Assembly (NCBI RefSeq): GCF_002160985.1
Contig: NZ_NFLQ01000001.1
Span: forward strand, 186,001 to 250,000
DNA from: Lachnoclostridium sp. An118
GTDB taxonomy: Bacteria; Bacillota; Clostridia; Lachnospirales; Lachnospiraceae
Reading direction: 5' to 3'
Length of the DNA stretch: 64,000 bases
The notes below the pieces were generated by a model, which made no database searches, was not told the DNA's origin, and worked only from the letters and a program-made list of their open reading frames with translations. The translations under genes and the position numbers were made by a program. How positions within the stretch are numbered: position 1 is the first letter of the stretch; each line of letters starts with the position of its first letter. Positions 39,666 through 48,054 of this stretch are shown piece after piece.

Positions 39666-42189
39666 TCCGTATCGGATGGAAACACGGATTGAGGTGAATG
39701 GGAAAACAATCTCTAAAGACAGCACTCTTTATAAAGTCGTAAAAGGAAAGAGGATGCAGGAGTGGATAGGAGAGTTTCCCAGGATGCTTGTCGAAGAGCT
39801 AAATACAGTAGAATTCCAGATAGAATTCTATGGAATGGATCTGGACTGGGATGATTTTGAGGATTCCTTTAACCACGCAAGAGACGCCGGTATTATCAAA
39901 AAGCTTGATATGAAATTTATCCAGGGAAAATCAGATGCGGATATTAATGATAAGATCATCAAGATCTTTTCGGATCTTCAGGAAGGTCCGGTAGATGATT
40001 TCCGGGATCCAAAGCTTATCAAGGCGTTTGAAAATATTAATAACACCATTTTCCCGATAAACGTGATCGCGACGATGAGCTCCGGAAAATCAACTCTGAT
40101 CAATGCTCTTTTGAGAAGACGCCTGATGCCGTCCAAAAACGAAGCGTGTACTGCGACCATTACAGAGATCCTTGACAATGACGGGGATATATTTTCAGCT
40201 GCCGTATATGATGAAAACGGAGAGCTGATCCAGGAAGTGCCGGAGCTTTCCTACGATAAGATGAGCGAGCTGAATGATGATCCGGAGGTTTCCCGGATCA
40301 TGGCAAGTGGAAACATTCCATTTCTTGACGCGAGAGATACGGCACTCTCCCTTATTGACACTCCGGGACCTAATAATGCTCAGAACCAGGCCCATAAAAA
40401 TACGACTTACCGCGCTATCAACAATGACTCGAACAACCTTGTCCTCTATGTGTTAAATGGCACGCAGCTGAGTACAAATGATGATGCGGCACTTTTGACT
40501 TATGTGGCAGAACAGATCCGAAAAGGCGGGAAACAGGTAAGAGACAGATTTATATTTGTGATCAACAAGATGGATGGCTTTAATCCTGAGGAGGAGGATA
40601 TCGGCAAGGCTATCAATGCGGCTAAAAATTACCTGGCTTCCTATGGCATAGAGGATCCGCAGATATTTCCGAGCTCAGCTTTCACGGCATTGAATATACG
40701 AACTTACTTCGATGGGATTGACATTGACAGCCTGTCGAGACAGGAGGAGAAAAAGCTTCCTCAGGCGGCAAGAGACACGCTCCCGATGATAGACAAGTTC
40801 GTAGAGTATCCGTCCATGCATCTGGAGACCTACTCAACACTGTCGCCGAGTGCGCAGAGAGAGCTGGATTACAGGCTGAGCCAGGCAGAGGAAAATGAAG
40901 ACACAAAAGAGCAGGCGCTGATACACTGTGGCATCTGTTCAATTGAAGCTGCGATCACAGCCTATGTAAAAAAATATGCGAAAACAAAAAAAGTGAAAGA
41001 CCTGGTTGAATCTTTCCAGGAAACACTTGAGAGCACACAAATTTTGACAAAGGCGAAAACACAGGTAGCTACAGACGAGGAAGCGGCCAAAGCCTGCGCC
41101 AGGAGAGCGGAGGCAGTACGGACTAAAATTGCCAATGGAAAAGAAGCCGAGGTTTTCAAGGAAAAGATTGCGGCCCTAAATCCTATGGAAAAGATAAAAA
41201 ACAAGGCGGAGTTATTAAAGGGGGAGGCCACGAGAAAGACGGGACGCGTCTTCGCCCCGTATGGAGACACGATCACAGATCAAGGCGAGGCAAAACGTCT
41301 TGTGGTACAGTTCTCTACCATGTGCTCTGATTATATTGCTGAAATGACTTCTGAGCTGGAGAGTGTCATCAATCATGAGGTGATGGAGACAGGGGAACAG
41401 CTTCTTGCAGAATATCAGGAGAAGCTGTGCAAAATCGATGATGGAGCAGAAGAGAAGGAACTGGATTTTAGTACTGCAGATCTGATACGCGGCGTGTTGA
41501 ATAATATGCGCGAGAATGTGGCGGCCTGGTGTTCCGATGACTTTGCGGCAGAGGTTGTAGATGATGTGGGAGAGGTCTCCTATGAAGAGAGGGTATACTA
41601 CGAAAAGGTAGGACAGGAAGAAGAAAAAGTTCCGGACGGAACAGAACAAGTTAAAGCTGGAACCAGGAAAGAGAAGATAGGGTCACATCGGGAAAAGCGC
41701 GGGACTCGAAGAGTAAGAAATCCTGAAAGAGAGGGCTTTTTTGGATTTTTCAAATTTTGGGAGCCTAAGTATATAGAAAAAGATATATACGAAGATGTCG
41801 ATGATTATAAGGAGGTGGATGTATATAAGACAGTTGTTAAATACAAGACAGTAATGAGAGACATCTTCGAGGAGAGAAGAGAACAGATCAAAAAGTTTTC
41901 TGTCGATACAGCGGTTATCCAGACAGGGCTTGTCAGCAGGCTTCGTAGGAGCCTTGATGAGGGGATTGAAGATGCTCTTCAGTATGCTGAAGACCAGATT
42001 GGAAGAATCAAGGATCAGTTCTCAGAGATCTTTGATGAACTGGATGAATTGATACAGAAGAAGTATCAGGAGCTTGAACAGTGCGCCAATGACCAGCGTA
42101 TCAAAGAAGCAGAGCTTGAAAAGAACAGAAAGCTGCTCAAGTGGATCGAGGCAAACAAGGAAGAAATTGACCAGATTCTTGAAATTTGA
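39640..42189 (+). CDS. dynamin-like GTPase, second of a pair, with long C-terminal region
   Basis: An 849-residue GTPase. AAGGAGGAAAAG fixes the start inside the first GTPase gene. A small N-terminal domain (1-110) is followed by G1 VIATMSSGKSTLINALL (144-151 core), G3 LIDTPGPNNAQ (240-243), and G4 FVINKMDGF (309-312). From 450 the protein is mainly long coiled-coil helices. A beta-like charged segment near 650-740 carries Tyr/Val/Lys repeats (DVYKTVVKYKTVMRDIFEE) and an aromatic patch EGFFGFFKFWEPKY that could insert into a membrane. No transmembrane helix is clear. It is coupled to GTPase 1, and the next gene follows after 26 bp. Confidence 0.85.
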   Translation: MAQIYVKYNPYRMETRIEVNGKTISKDSTLYKVVKGKRMQEWIGEFPRMLVEELNTVEFQIEFYGMDLDWDDFEDSFNHARDAGIIKKLDMKFIQGKSDADINDKIIKIFSDLQEGPVDDFRDPKLIKAFENINNTIFPINVIATMSSGKSTLINALLRRRLMPSKNEACTATITEILDNDGDIFSAAVYDENGELIQEVPELSYDKMSELNDDPEVSRIMASGNIPFLDARDTALSLIDTPGPNNAQNQAHKNTTYRAINNDSNNLVLYVLNGTQLSTNDDAALLTYVAEQIRKGGKQVRDRFIFVINKMDGFNPEEEDIGKAINAAKNYLASYGIEDPQIFPSSAFTALNIRTYFDGIDIDSLSRQEEKKLPQAARDTLPMIDKFVEYPSMHLETYSTLSPSAQRELDYRLSQAEENEDTKEQALIHCGICSIEAAITAYVKKYAKTKKVKDLVESFQETLESTQILTKAKTQVATDEEAAKACARRAEAVRTKIANGKEAEVFKEKIAALNPMEKIKNKAELLKGEATRKTGRVFAPYGDTITDQGEAKRLVVQFSTMCSDYIAEMTSELESVINHEVMETGEQLLAEYQEKLCKIDDGAEEKELDFSTADLIRGVLNNMRENVAAWCSDDFAAEVVDDVGEVSYEERVYYEKVGQEEEKVPDGTEQVKAGTRKEKIGSHREKRGTRRVRNPEREGFFGFFKFWEPKYIEKDIYEDVDDYKEVDVYKTVVKYKTVMRDIFEERREQIKKFSVDTAVIQTGLVSRLRRSLDEGIEDALQYAEDQIGRIKDQFSEIFDELDELIQKKYQELEQCANDQRIKEAELEKNRKLLKWIEANKEEIDQILEI

Positions 42190-42215
42190 CGATCATAGTT
42201 GATGGAGGAGTTCGG

Positions 42216-43187
42216 ATGCTGACGGAAATAAGAAAATGTGTGGATGCCAACGATATAAAAGGGCTCAGGTATATATTTGTGGACTGTCTGGATGTGGATC
42301 CGACATTTGAAAAGTATAAGCCCGATTATGAGTATTGCACTAATATGGACGGGCTGTTTGAATCATACAGAGAGCTGACGCCTTTGAGCCTGGACAAAGC
42401 CGCGTGGGATATGAACTATTGGGAACAGCTTAAGCTGGATCTTATGAAAAACTTTTCGCGGAAAAGATTTGAACATATGCGAGAGGTGGCAAAGGTTGTT
42501 TATGCAGAAAAGATAGGTAAACTTTTTAGAGAAAGAGAACAGCAGAGGGCTGTTACTGCACAGACACAGGACTCTGAAGAGAAGAAAATTGAATCTTTAG
42601 CATTAAAAAATAAAACAGAGAAAGCAGAAGAATCACAAATCGTCCAAGAGAATGAGCTTGAAGAAGAAAAGGAGAAACGAAAAAATGAGGCGGAGAGGGG
42701 AGAAAAGTCAAACGAAAAAAATAGCCAGTCAGGAAAAGAAACCAAGATAAAAAATGTAGATGGGAATTGTGCTCAGAATTGTCACGGCAGAGGTTATAGT
42801 GTCTCTGATAAAAGAGATTCTATAAAATCGCAGTCACCCGACAAAATTAAAAGTACACGATATTTTGCAATATATGAGAAAGACAATCAAATATATGAGC
42901 TTTCGGAGGGAAAAACATTTTTAAGGGAAATGCGTATAGATGTCAATGGTAGAATTATCGAAAAAGGTCTATATAAGAGAATAACAGCTTCTGATTATAT
43001 TAAGTACCTGGAAAAGAAGAAGTGGTCTCTGCTATGCTGGAAGTGTTCATATGAGTATTATATACAGAAAGCAGATGGGGCTAATGTATATAGAATTGTG
43101 AAAAAATCACGGGTAAAACCTCGGATTATGGTGGAGATTATTGGGTCCAAGTTGCCATGGATTTATTTTGAAGGCGGCGCTAAATGA
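42216..43187 (+). CDS. unknown protein with charged coiled-coil linker
   Basis: A 323-residue protein of no recognised family. The start at 42216 follows TGGAGGAG; the frame from 42186 lacks a site. Residues 1-110 form a helical domain (LTEIRKCVDANDIKGLRYIF). Residues 110-190 are extremely Glu/Lys-rich and probably a coiled coil or disordered linker (ENELEEEKEKRKNEAERGEK). Residues 215-323 look like a compact beta-rich domain with many aromatics (KKWSLLCWKCSYEYYIQK). It sits between the dynamins and the HerA ATPase in the same operon, so it may link membrane GTPases to the translocase. That role is inference. Confidence 0.65.
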   Translation: MLTEIRKCVDANDIKGLRYIFVDCLDVDPTFEKYKPDYEYCTNMDGLFESYRELTPLSLDKAAWDMNYWEQLKLDLMKNFSRKRFEHMREVAKVVYAEKIGKLFREREQQRAVTAQTQDSEEKKIESLALKNKTEKAEESQIVQENELEEEKEKRKNEAERGEKSNEKNSQSGKETKIKNVDGNCAQNCHGRGYSVSDKRDSIKSQSPDKIKSTRYFAIYEKDNQIYELSEGKTFLREMRIDVNGRIIEKGLYKRITASDYIKYLEKKKWSLLCWKCSYEYYIQKADGANVYRIVKKSRVKPRIMVEIIGSKLPWIYFEGGAK

Positions 43188-43208
43188 GGAAAGGGAGGCA
43201 CGTGGGAG

Positions 43209-46200
43209 ATGAGGTATGATCAGATGGCGAACGAGACTTTTTGTCCGAATGAAGAGCCCTTACAAGAAGAGAACACAGAAATAGTTGAAGCTGCCCGAGC
43301 AACTGCTGTTTATGCAGAGTCCCCAAGGGACTTTAATTTCATTACACTGCAAAACAATTTGCAGAACTGTCTTTCTATCGTTGATGATGAAGTAATGAAA
43401 AATTATGTACCTACACTGCCAAACTGTTCAGTTGTACCGATAGATGACGCAGCTATTTCTGCCCTTGAGCAGATTCAATTCTTCCGCATTTCAGAACTGG
43501 TATATCAGGATGATGAGTTTTCTGTTCATAAACTGGCCACCATCTTCAATGCTCTTTCAAACAAACCTTGTACGCTGGTGCTGATGATCCAGAGCGATGG
43601 TCAGACAAATGATTTTTATCTCGGAGTTCGTTCCAGGGACAGCCGCTTTTCCGGTGGTACAATGCGTCAGCTGCTGGAACAAAGCCTTTTGGGATTATTC
43701 CCTGGGAGTAAAACAGACGATTACTTTAACGAGGATATGAGGGCGGATCTCGACAAACTGAATATTGGGGCTATTTCCAGTGTTACATGTATTGCGGACT
43801 ATAAGCAGGATCAGGACTCTTTTGAGAATAAGAACTTTATCCAAGGGCTTGAAAAGTTTATTTACAGTATGCAGGGCAAAGCGTTTACCGCTATCTGTAT
43901 TGCGAATAACCTTGAACATCGCGACCTGGTGGATACAAGAAAGGAATATGAGCGTATTTATACACTCATGTCCCCTTTTGCAAATATGCAGTACAATTAT
44001 GCCCTGAATAAGAGCTCCAGCACATCTGACAGTGAGACTCAAGGAGAAACCAACACAGATTCTACCGGAATCACGACAGGAACAAGTACAAACCTGAGTG
44101 AGTCCGACGCAAAAACGCATGGCACAAATTCGGCCCATACTACAACAGACACGGAAGGAAACAGCGCATCTGTTAGCCTTGGAAAGAGCCATACTACCGG
44201 CACAGCAGAAGGTTCATCTGATTCTGAGACTACTACCAGAACAGTAGGAACATATGCAGGCATAAACATAGGTGATGATGGAAGTCCTGTTAAGGCTAAT
44301 GTTGGCGTCACATCCAGCGTTTCCCGAGGCAAAACACACGGAACTTCCCACACGGATTCAATCTCCGATTCTATTTCGCAGAATCTGACCTTCGGAATCA
44401 ATTCCTCTAAATCCAGCGGAGATACTGTGGGGAAAAACGAGAGCTCCACCAAAACACAAACTATCGGGTCCGGAGCACAGTACAGCGAAAATGAAGGCCA
44501 CAGCACGTCTACAAATTACGCGCATACCAAGGCCCTTACAGACACTTTTGGAAATTCTCAGGCTGTTACCCTTAACGTGCAAAACAAATCTTTGATAAAC
44601 ACACTGGAGAGACTTGAAAAACAGCTTAAACGGCTTGATGAATGCGAGAGCATTGGTATGTGGGACTTTGCCGCATATTTTCTTGGTGAAAGTGCGGCTG
44701 AGGCGGAAACGGCTGCAAGTATGTATCGTTCTCTCATTTCCGGCAATCAGAGTGGTCTGGAAATAGCATCTGTTAATACCTGGACAGATGAAGAACGAGT
44801 TAAGGATATCTCCAGGTATGTAGTAAATTTCATACATCCTGTTTTTCTCTACAAATTTGCGGATAGTGCCGTAAATCGTCAAACCTTTGTAGATGCCACT
44901 GCGCTGGCAAGCACAAATGAGCTTGCCATCCAGATTGGCTTGCCTAGAAAGTCTGTAAAAGGGCTTCCGGTTATCGAACACGCATTATTTGCCCAGGAAG
45001 TACTTTCCAACAAACATGCAGAGAACGAGGGCAGACATATAGAGCTAGGTGTTGTCAGCCACTTTGGAAAGGATACCGATACCAAGGTGGAACTGGACCT
45101 GGAAAGCCTTTCCATGCATACCTTTATTACGGGTTCAACCGGTTCGGGGAAAAGCAATACTGTTTACCAAATCTTGTCTGAGCTGCTTAAGAACAAGGTT
45201 CGATTTTTAGTTATTGAGCCGGCTAAAGGTGAGTACAAAAATGTATTTGGCGGACGAAGTGATGTCTCAGTGTATGGAACCAATCCACTGCTTACAGAAC
45301 TTCTAAGAATTAACCCATTCAGTTTTCCAAAAGAAGTTCATATTTACGAACATCTAGACAGACTCGTTGAGATATTTAATGTATGCTGGCCAATGTACGC
45401 GGCTATGCCCGCCATCTTAAAGGACGCTATTGAGCGTTCTTATGTCAATGCTGGATGGGATTTGCGCAAATCCCAAAATAAATATGATGAGAGACTCTTC
45501 CCAAATTTCATTGATGTCCTTCAGCAGATTGATGAAGTTATGGATATCTCTCAGTATTCAAGTGACAACAAGAGCGACTATAAGGGTGCTTTAAGCACCA
45601 GGCTTCGTTCTTTGACTAACGGGATAAACGGGCTTGTTTTCACTACCGATGAAATCCCCGCAGAGGCTTTGTTCGATAAAAATGTCATTATAGATTTGAG
45701 TCGGGTTGGTTCCTCTGAAACCAAATCGCTGATAATGGGATTACTGGTTATGAAGCTCCAGGAACACAGACTCGCGGATTGTGACAGCATGAATGCACCC
45801 CTCAGTCATGTTACAGTTCTTGAAGAAGCCCATAACCTTTTAAAGAGGACATCTACCGAACAGTTTACCGAAGGTGCTAACTTATTGGGGAAATCTGTCG
45901 AAATGCTTACTAATGCAATTGCGGAAATGAGAACCTATGGAGAGGGATTTATCATTGCGGATCAGTCTCCTGGTATGCTGGATATGGCAGTCATTCGTAA
46001 TACAAACACAAAAATTATCATGCGTTTGCCGGAATATTCTGACCGGGAACTTGTTGGCCGGGCTGCTGGATTGAATGATGAACAGATTGTTGAACTTTCT
46101 AAGCTCAACAGGGGAGTTGCAGCTATTTATCAAAACGACTGGATCGAATCCGTTTTGTGTAAGGTAAAAAAGTATTCCGTTGATGTTCCAGAATATAAGT

Positions 46201-46640
46201 TTGAAGCAAGAGAAACGATAGAGTATCGTGATATCAAAGGCGAGATTATTAGTCGCCTGATCGCAAAAGATTTAATGCACTTGATTGATACCATTGATGA
46301 GGAACTTATTGTTTCAAATATTCCTGCTGCGGCAAAATGCAGACTATTTGACTACGTATCGGCACCGAACTTCCAGAAATTTGATTTAGCTTCTGCAGTT
46401 ACTTATGAGTTGTTCTGTGCTGAAACTGCATTTTCCACACTGGCAAAAACCAAATATGATTTTGAGCAGCAGAAGCGTTTTATCATCGAGCATCTCACAC
46501 CATCTATTGCTCCACTCCCGGAACAGTGTAGTAGGCTCATTCTATACTTAGTCACATACTGGAATGCCCACATTACAGAAAGCACATTAACTAAGAAGCT
46601 TCTTGGTTATTTGATTGAAAAGGAGGAGCTAGTAAAATGA
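43209..46640 (+). CDS. HerA/DUF87-type ATPase with Ser/Thr/Gly repeat insert
   Basis: An 1143-residue protein. Residues 1-265 form an N-terminal domain (FFRISELVYQDDEF, LVLMIQSDGQTNDFYLGVRS). Residues about 268-450 are a low-complexity insert of Ser, Thr, Gly, Asn and His with short alternating repeats (TTGTSTNLSESDAKTHGTNS). After a coiled coil (LINTLERLEKQLKRLDE) the ATPase core begins: Walker A TFITGSTGSGKSNTVYQ (642-649), FLVIEPAKGEYKNVFGG, Walker B VTVLEEAHNLLKR (about 870), and the sensor-like FIIADQSPGMLDMAVIRNTN. The core matches hexameric HerA/VirB4-type motors that move DNA or protein. Its ATGA stop overlaps the nuclease gene start, so they are tightly coupled. Confidence 0.82.
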   Translation: MRYDQMANETFCPNEEPLQEENTEIVEAARATAVYAESPRDFNFITLQNNLQNCLSIVDDEVMKNYVPTLPNCSVVPIDDAAISALEQIQFFRISELVYQDDEFSVHKLATIFNALSNKPCTLVLMIQSDGQTNDFYLGVRSRDSRFSGGTMRQLLEQSLLGLFPGSKTDDYFNEDMRADLDKLNIGAISSVTCIADYKQDQDSFENKNFIQGLEKFIYSMQGKAFTAICIANNLEHRDLVDTRKEYERIYTLMSPFANMQYNYALNKSSSTSDSETQGETNTDSTGITTGTSTNLSESDAKTHGTNSAHTTTDTEGNSASVSLGKSHTTGTAEGSSDSETTTRTVGTYAGINIGDDGSPVKANVGVTSSVSRGKTHGTSHTDSISDSISQNLTFGINSSKSSGDTVGKNESSTKTQTIGSGAQYSENEGHSTSTNYAHTKALTDTFGNSQAVTLNVQNKSLINTLERLEKQLKRLDECESIGMWDFAAYFLGESAAEAETAASMYRSLISGNQSGLEIASVNTWTDEERVKDISRYVVNFIHPVFLYKFADSAVNRQTFVDATALASTNELAIQIGLPRKSVKGLPVIEHALFAQEVLSNKHAENEGRHIELGVVSHFGKDTDTKVELDLESLSMHTFITGSTGSGKSNTVYQILSELLKNKVRFLVIEPAKGEYKNVFGGRSDVSVYGTNPLLTELLRINPFSFPKEVHIYEHLDRLVEIFNVCWPMYAAMPAILKDAIERSYVNAGWDLRKSQNKYDERLFPNFIDVLQQIDEVMDISQYSSDNKSDYKGALSTRLRSLTNGINGLVFTTDEIPAEALFDKNVIIDLSRVGSSETKSLIMGLLVMKLQEHRLADCDSMNAPLSHVTVLEEAHNLLKRTSTEQFTEGANLLGKSVEMLTNAIAEMRTYGEGFIIADQSPGMLDMAVIRNTNTKIIMRLPEYSDRELVGRAAGLNDEQIVELSKLNRGVAAIYQNDWIESVLCKVKKYSVDVPEYKFEARETIEYRDIKGEIISRLIAKDLMHLIDTIDEELIVSNIPAAAKCRLFDYVSAPNFQKFDLASAVTYELFCAETAFSTLAKTKYDFEQQKRFIIEHLTPSIAPLPEQCSRLILYLVTYWNAHITESTLTKKLLGYLIEKEELVK

Positions 46641-47575
46641 GGGGTAGTTTTCAAGAATCAGTTGGGCTTGATGATGTAAAAATACCAGAAACCGGGGAAC
46701 GAATGGAACAAAGAGACCAGCCCTCTGTTCCAACATTGGATGATTTTAAAGACAAACTGGAAGATATTTTCAAATCAGAAACGCCAGACAGTGTGCCTAT
46801 GAAAGAAGATTTTTCAGAAGCAGAACTATTAGAAGAAAGCGCATCTAGCTCAGTGACACTTGAGGATGGCACTGTTGTGATACTTTCTGGCGTAAAGAAC
46901 TACGAAAACGTGATCAAAACAGACGATAATGGTACGGTATATTCAAAAGAGGGAAAGCTTGAACCGAATACAACTTACGAATTGAATGGGAATATCTATA
47001 CAACTGATGAACAAGGCAGGATTATACATTGTGAAGCTAAGCCGGAAAAGAGCCCTGAGAATCCAAGAGATATTAGCGCTCAGATACGGGTGGGGGGAGA
47101 GGACCGCCGCCCATCGGACCAAGGCGGCCATATTGTCGGTCGTGATCTTAATGGTGATAGCGGAGTTGGCAACTTGGTTGCAATGGATTCCAGGATAAAC
47201 CAGAGCGACTACAAGAGAATGGAAAACGAGCTGAAAGCTACCCTGGATGAGGGAAAGGACGTTGCTGTAACAGCGGATATAAGCTACTCTGACGACTCCG
47301 AACGCCCGGACACTATTACCGTAACTATGACTGCTGATGGAGTTAAAACCGTCTACAAATTTGACAACAACCTTGATGGCAACTTGAAGAATAAGGTTCC
47401 TGAGAACGGGAAGGATGCTGTCCAAGAAAAACTCAACGACACAAATGGTGAAATTTCCTCTATTAGAGAGGAATATGATGAAAACGGAGAACTTACCAAA
47501 ACGGCCGTAAATATCACATACACTGACGAAAGTGGTACAAATCATCGAACGGTAAGAGCAATTGATGCATACTAG
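46637..47575 (+). CDS. NUC-type DNA/RNA non-specific endonuclease (toxin-like)
   Basis: A 312-residue protein. Residues 1-75 are acidic and probably disordered; residues 75-135 have the beta-rich lead-in common in this family (EPNTTYELNGNIYTTDEQGR). The nuclease domain follows: DRRPSDQGGHIVGRDLNGDS with the catalytic His165, then GNLVAMDSRINQSDYKRMEN, matching the Endonuclea_NS_2 pattern of secreted and polymorphic toxin nucleases. No signal peptide or LXG/WXG domain is visible. It overlaps the HerA ATPase by 4 bp. Either it is exported by the HerA motor or it is the effector of an intracellular defence complex. Confidence 0.85.
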   Translation: MRGSFQESVGLDDVKIPETGERMEQRDQPSVPTLDDFKDKLEDIFKSETPDSVPMKEDFSEAELLEESASSSVTLEDGTVVILSGVKNYENVIKTDDNGTVYSKEGKLEPNTTYELNGNIYTTDEQGRIIHCEAKPEKSPENPRDISAQIRVGGEDRRPSDQGGHIVGRDLNGDSGVGNLVAMDSRINQSDYKRMENELKATLDEGKDVAVTADISYSDDSERPDTITVTMTADGVKTVYKFDNNLDGNLKNKVPENGKDAVQEKLNDTNGEISSIREEYDENGELTKTAVNITYTDESGTNHRTVRAIDAY

Positions 47576-47586
47576 AAAGCAAGAAA

Positions 47587-47867
47587 ATGACTGAATTAGA
47601 AAATATATTATTATCCAAGTGAAAGAGCTTGTACCAGATGCTGATGTTTTTGAAGTTCGTGCGAATATCGGTGATAAAAGTTATTCTATTGAGTTTTTCG
47701 TATGTATAAATGGGACAAAATACCAGTGCTATGACATGATTGATAAAGGGATGTTTGAAGAAAAAGATTTTGATGCCGTCGTAAAGCAGATTGCTGAATA
47801 CATCAGAAATTGTCCTGAGTATCATCCAGGAGAAATAAATAAATTCAAATTTGCAACAAACATATAA
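47587..47867 (+). pseudogene. immunity-like small gene, apparently frameshifted
   Basis: An 82-codon frame begins at a GTG (47619) with no ribosome binding site and encodes an acidic alpha-beta protein (DADVFEVRANIGDKSYSIEF; AVVKQIAEYIRNCPEYH). Just upstream an ATG at 47587 opens MTELENILLSK in a frame that stops at TGA exactly where the GTG frame begins. Joining them by one extra base at AAG-TGA gives a smooth 93-residue protein, so a 1-base deletion is likely. Size and place after a nuclease toxin are those of immunity proteins; family not identified. If the GTG is a true start the gene is intact but shorter. Confidence 0.6.
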
Positions 47868-47915
47868 AAAATGCCACGCTCTACACTCCATCTCGGAGTA
47901 AGGCCGTGGCATTTT
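47868..47915 (+). terminator. intrinsic terminator ending the long operon
   Basis: AAAATGCCACG (47868-47878) pairs with CGTGGCATTTT (47905-47915), with a further CTCCAT-CTCGGAG structure in the loop; T residues end the right arm. Confidence 0.85.
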
Positions 47916-48054
47916 CGATTAACAGATTTAAAAAAATATTCGTAAAAATACAGATGTTGTTTTTGATAAGATGACATCTTTTGTCCATACGGCATCTTAT
48001 ACTTCTCTATATAAAATGAACCAAAAAATTCAAACAGATGAGGGAGGAAGTACT

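Noticed and set aside
44010-44560. Repeats in the HerA gene as a possible CRISPR or DNA-level array
   Set aside because: They are irregular codon-level Ser/Thr/Gly repeats within one open frame, with no constant repeat/spacer length.
46637-47575. Type VII (LXG) secreted toxin
   Set aside because: No LXG or WXG domain, no signal peptide and no T7SS genes in the window; only the nuclease domain is shared with such toxins.
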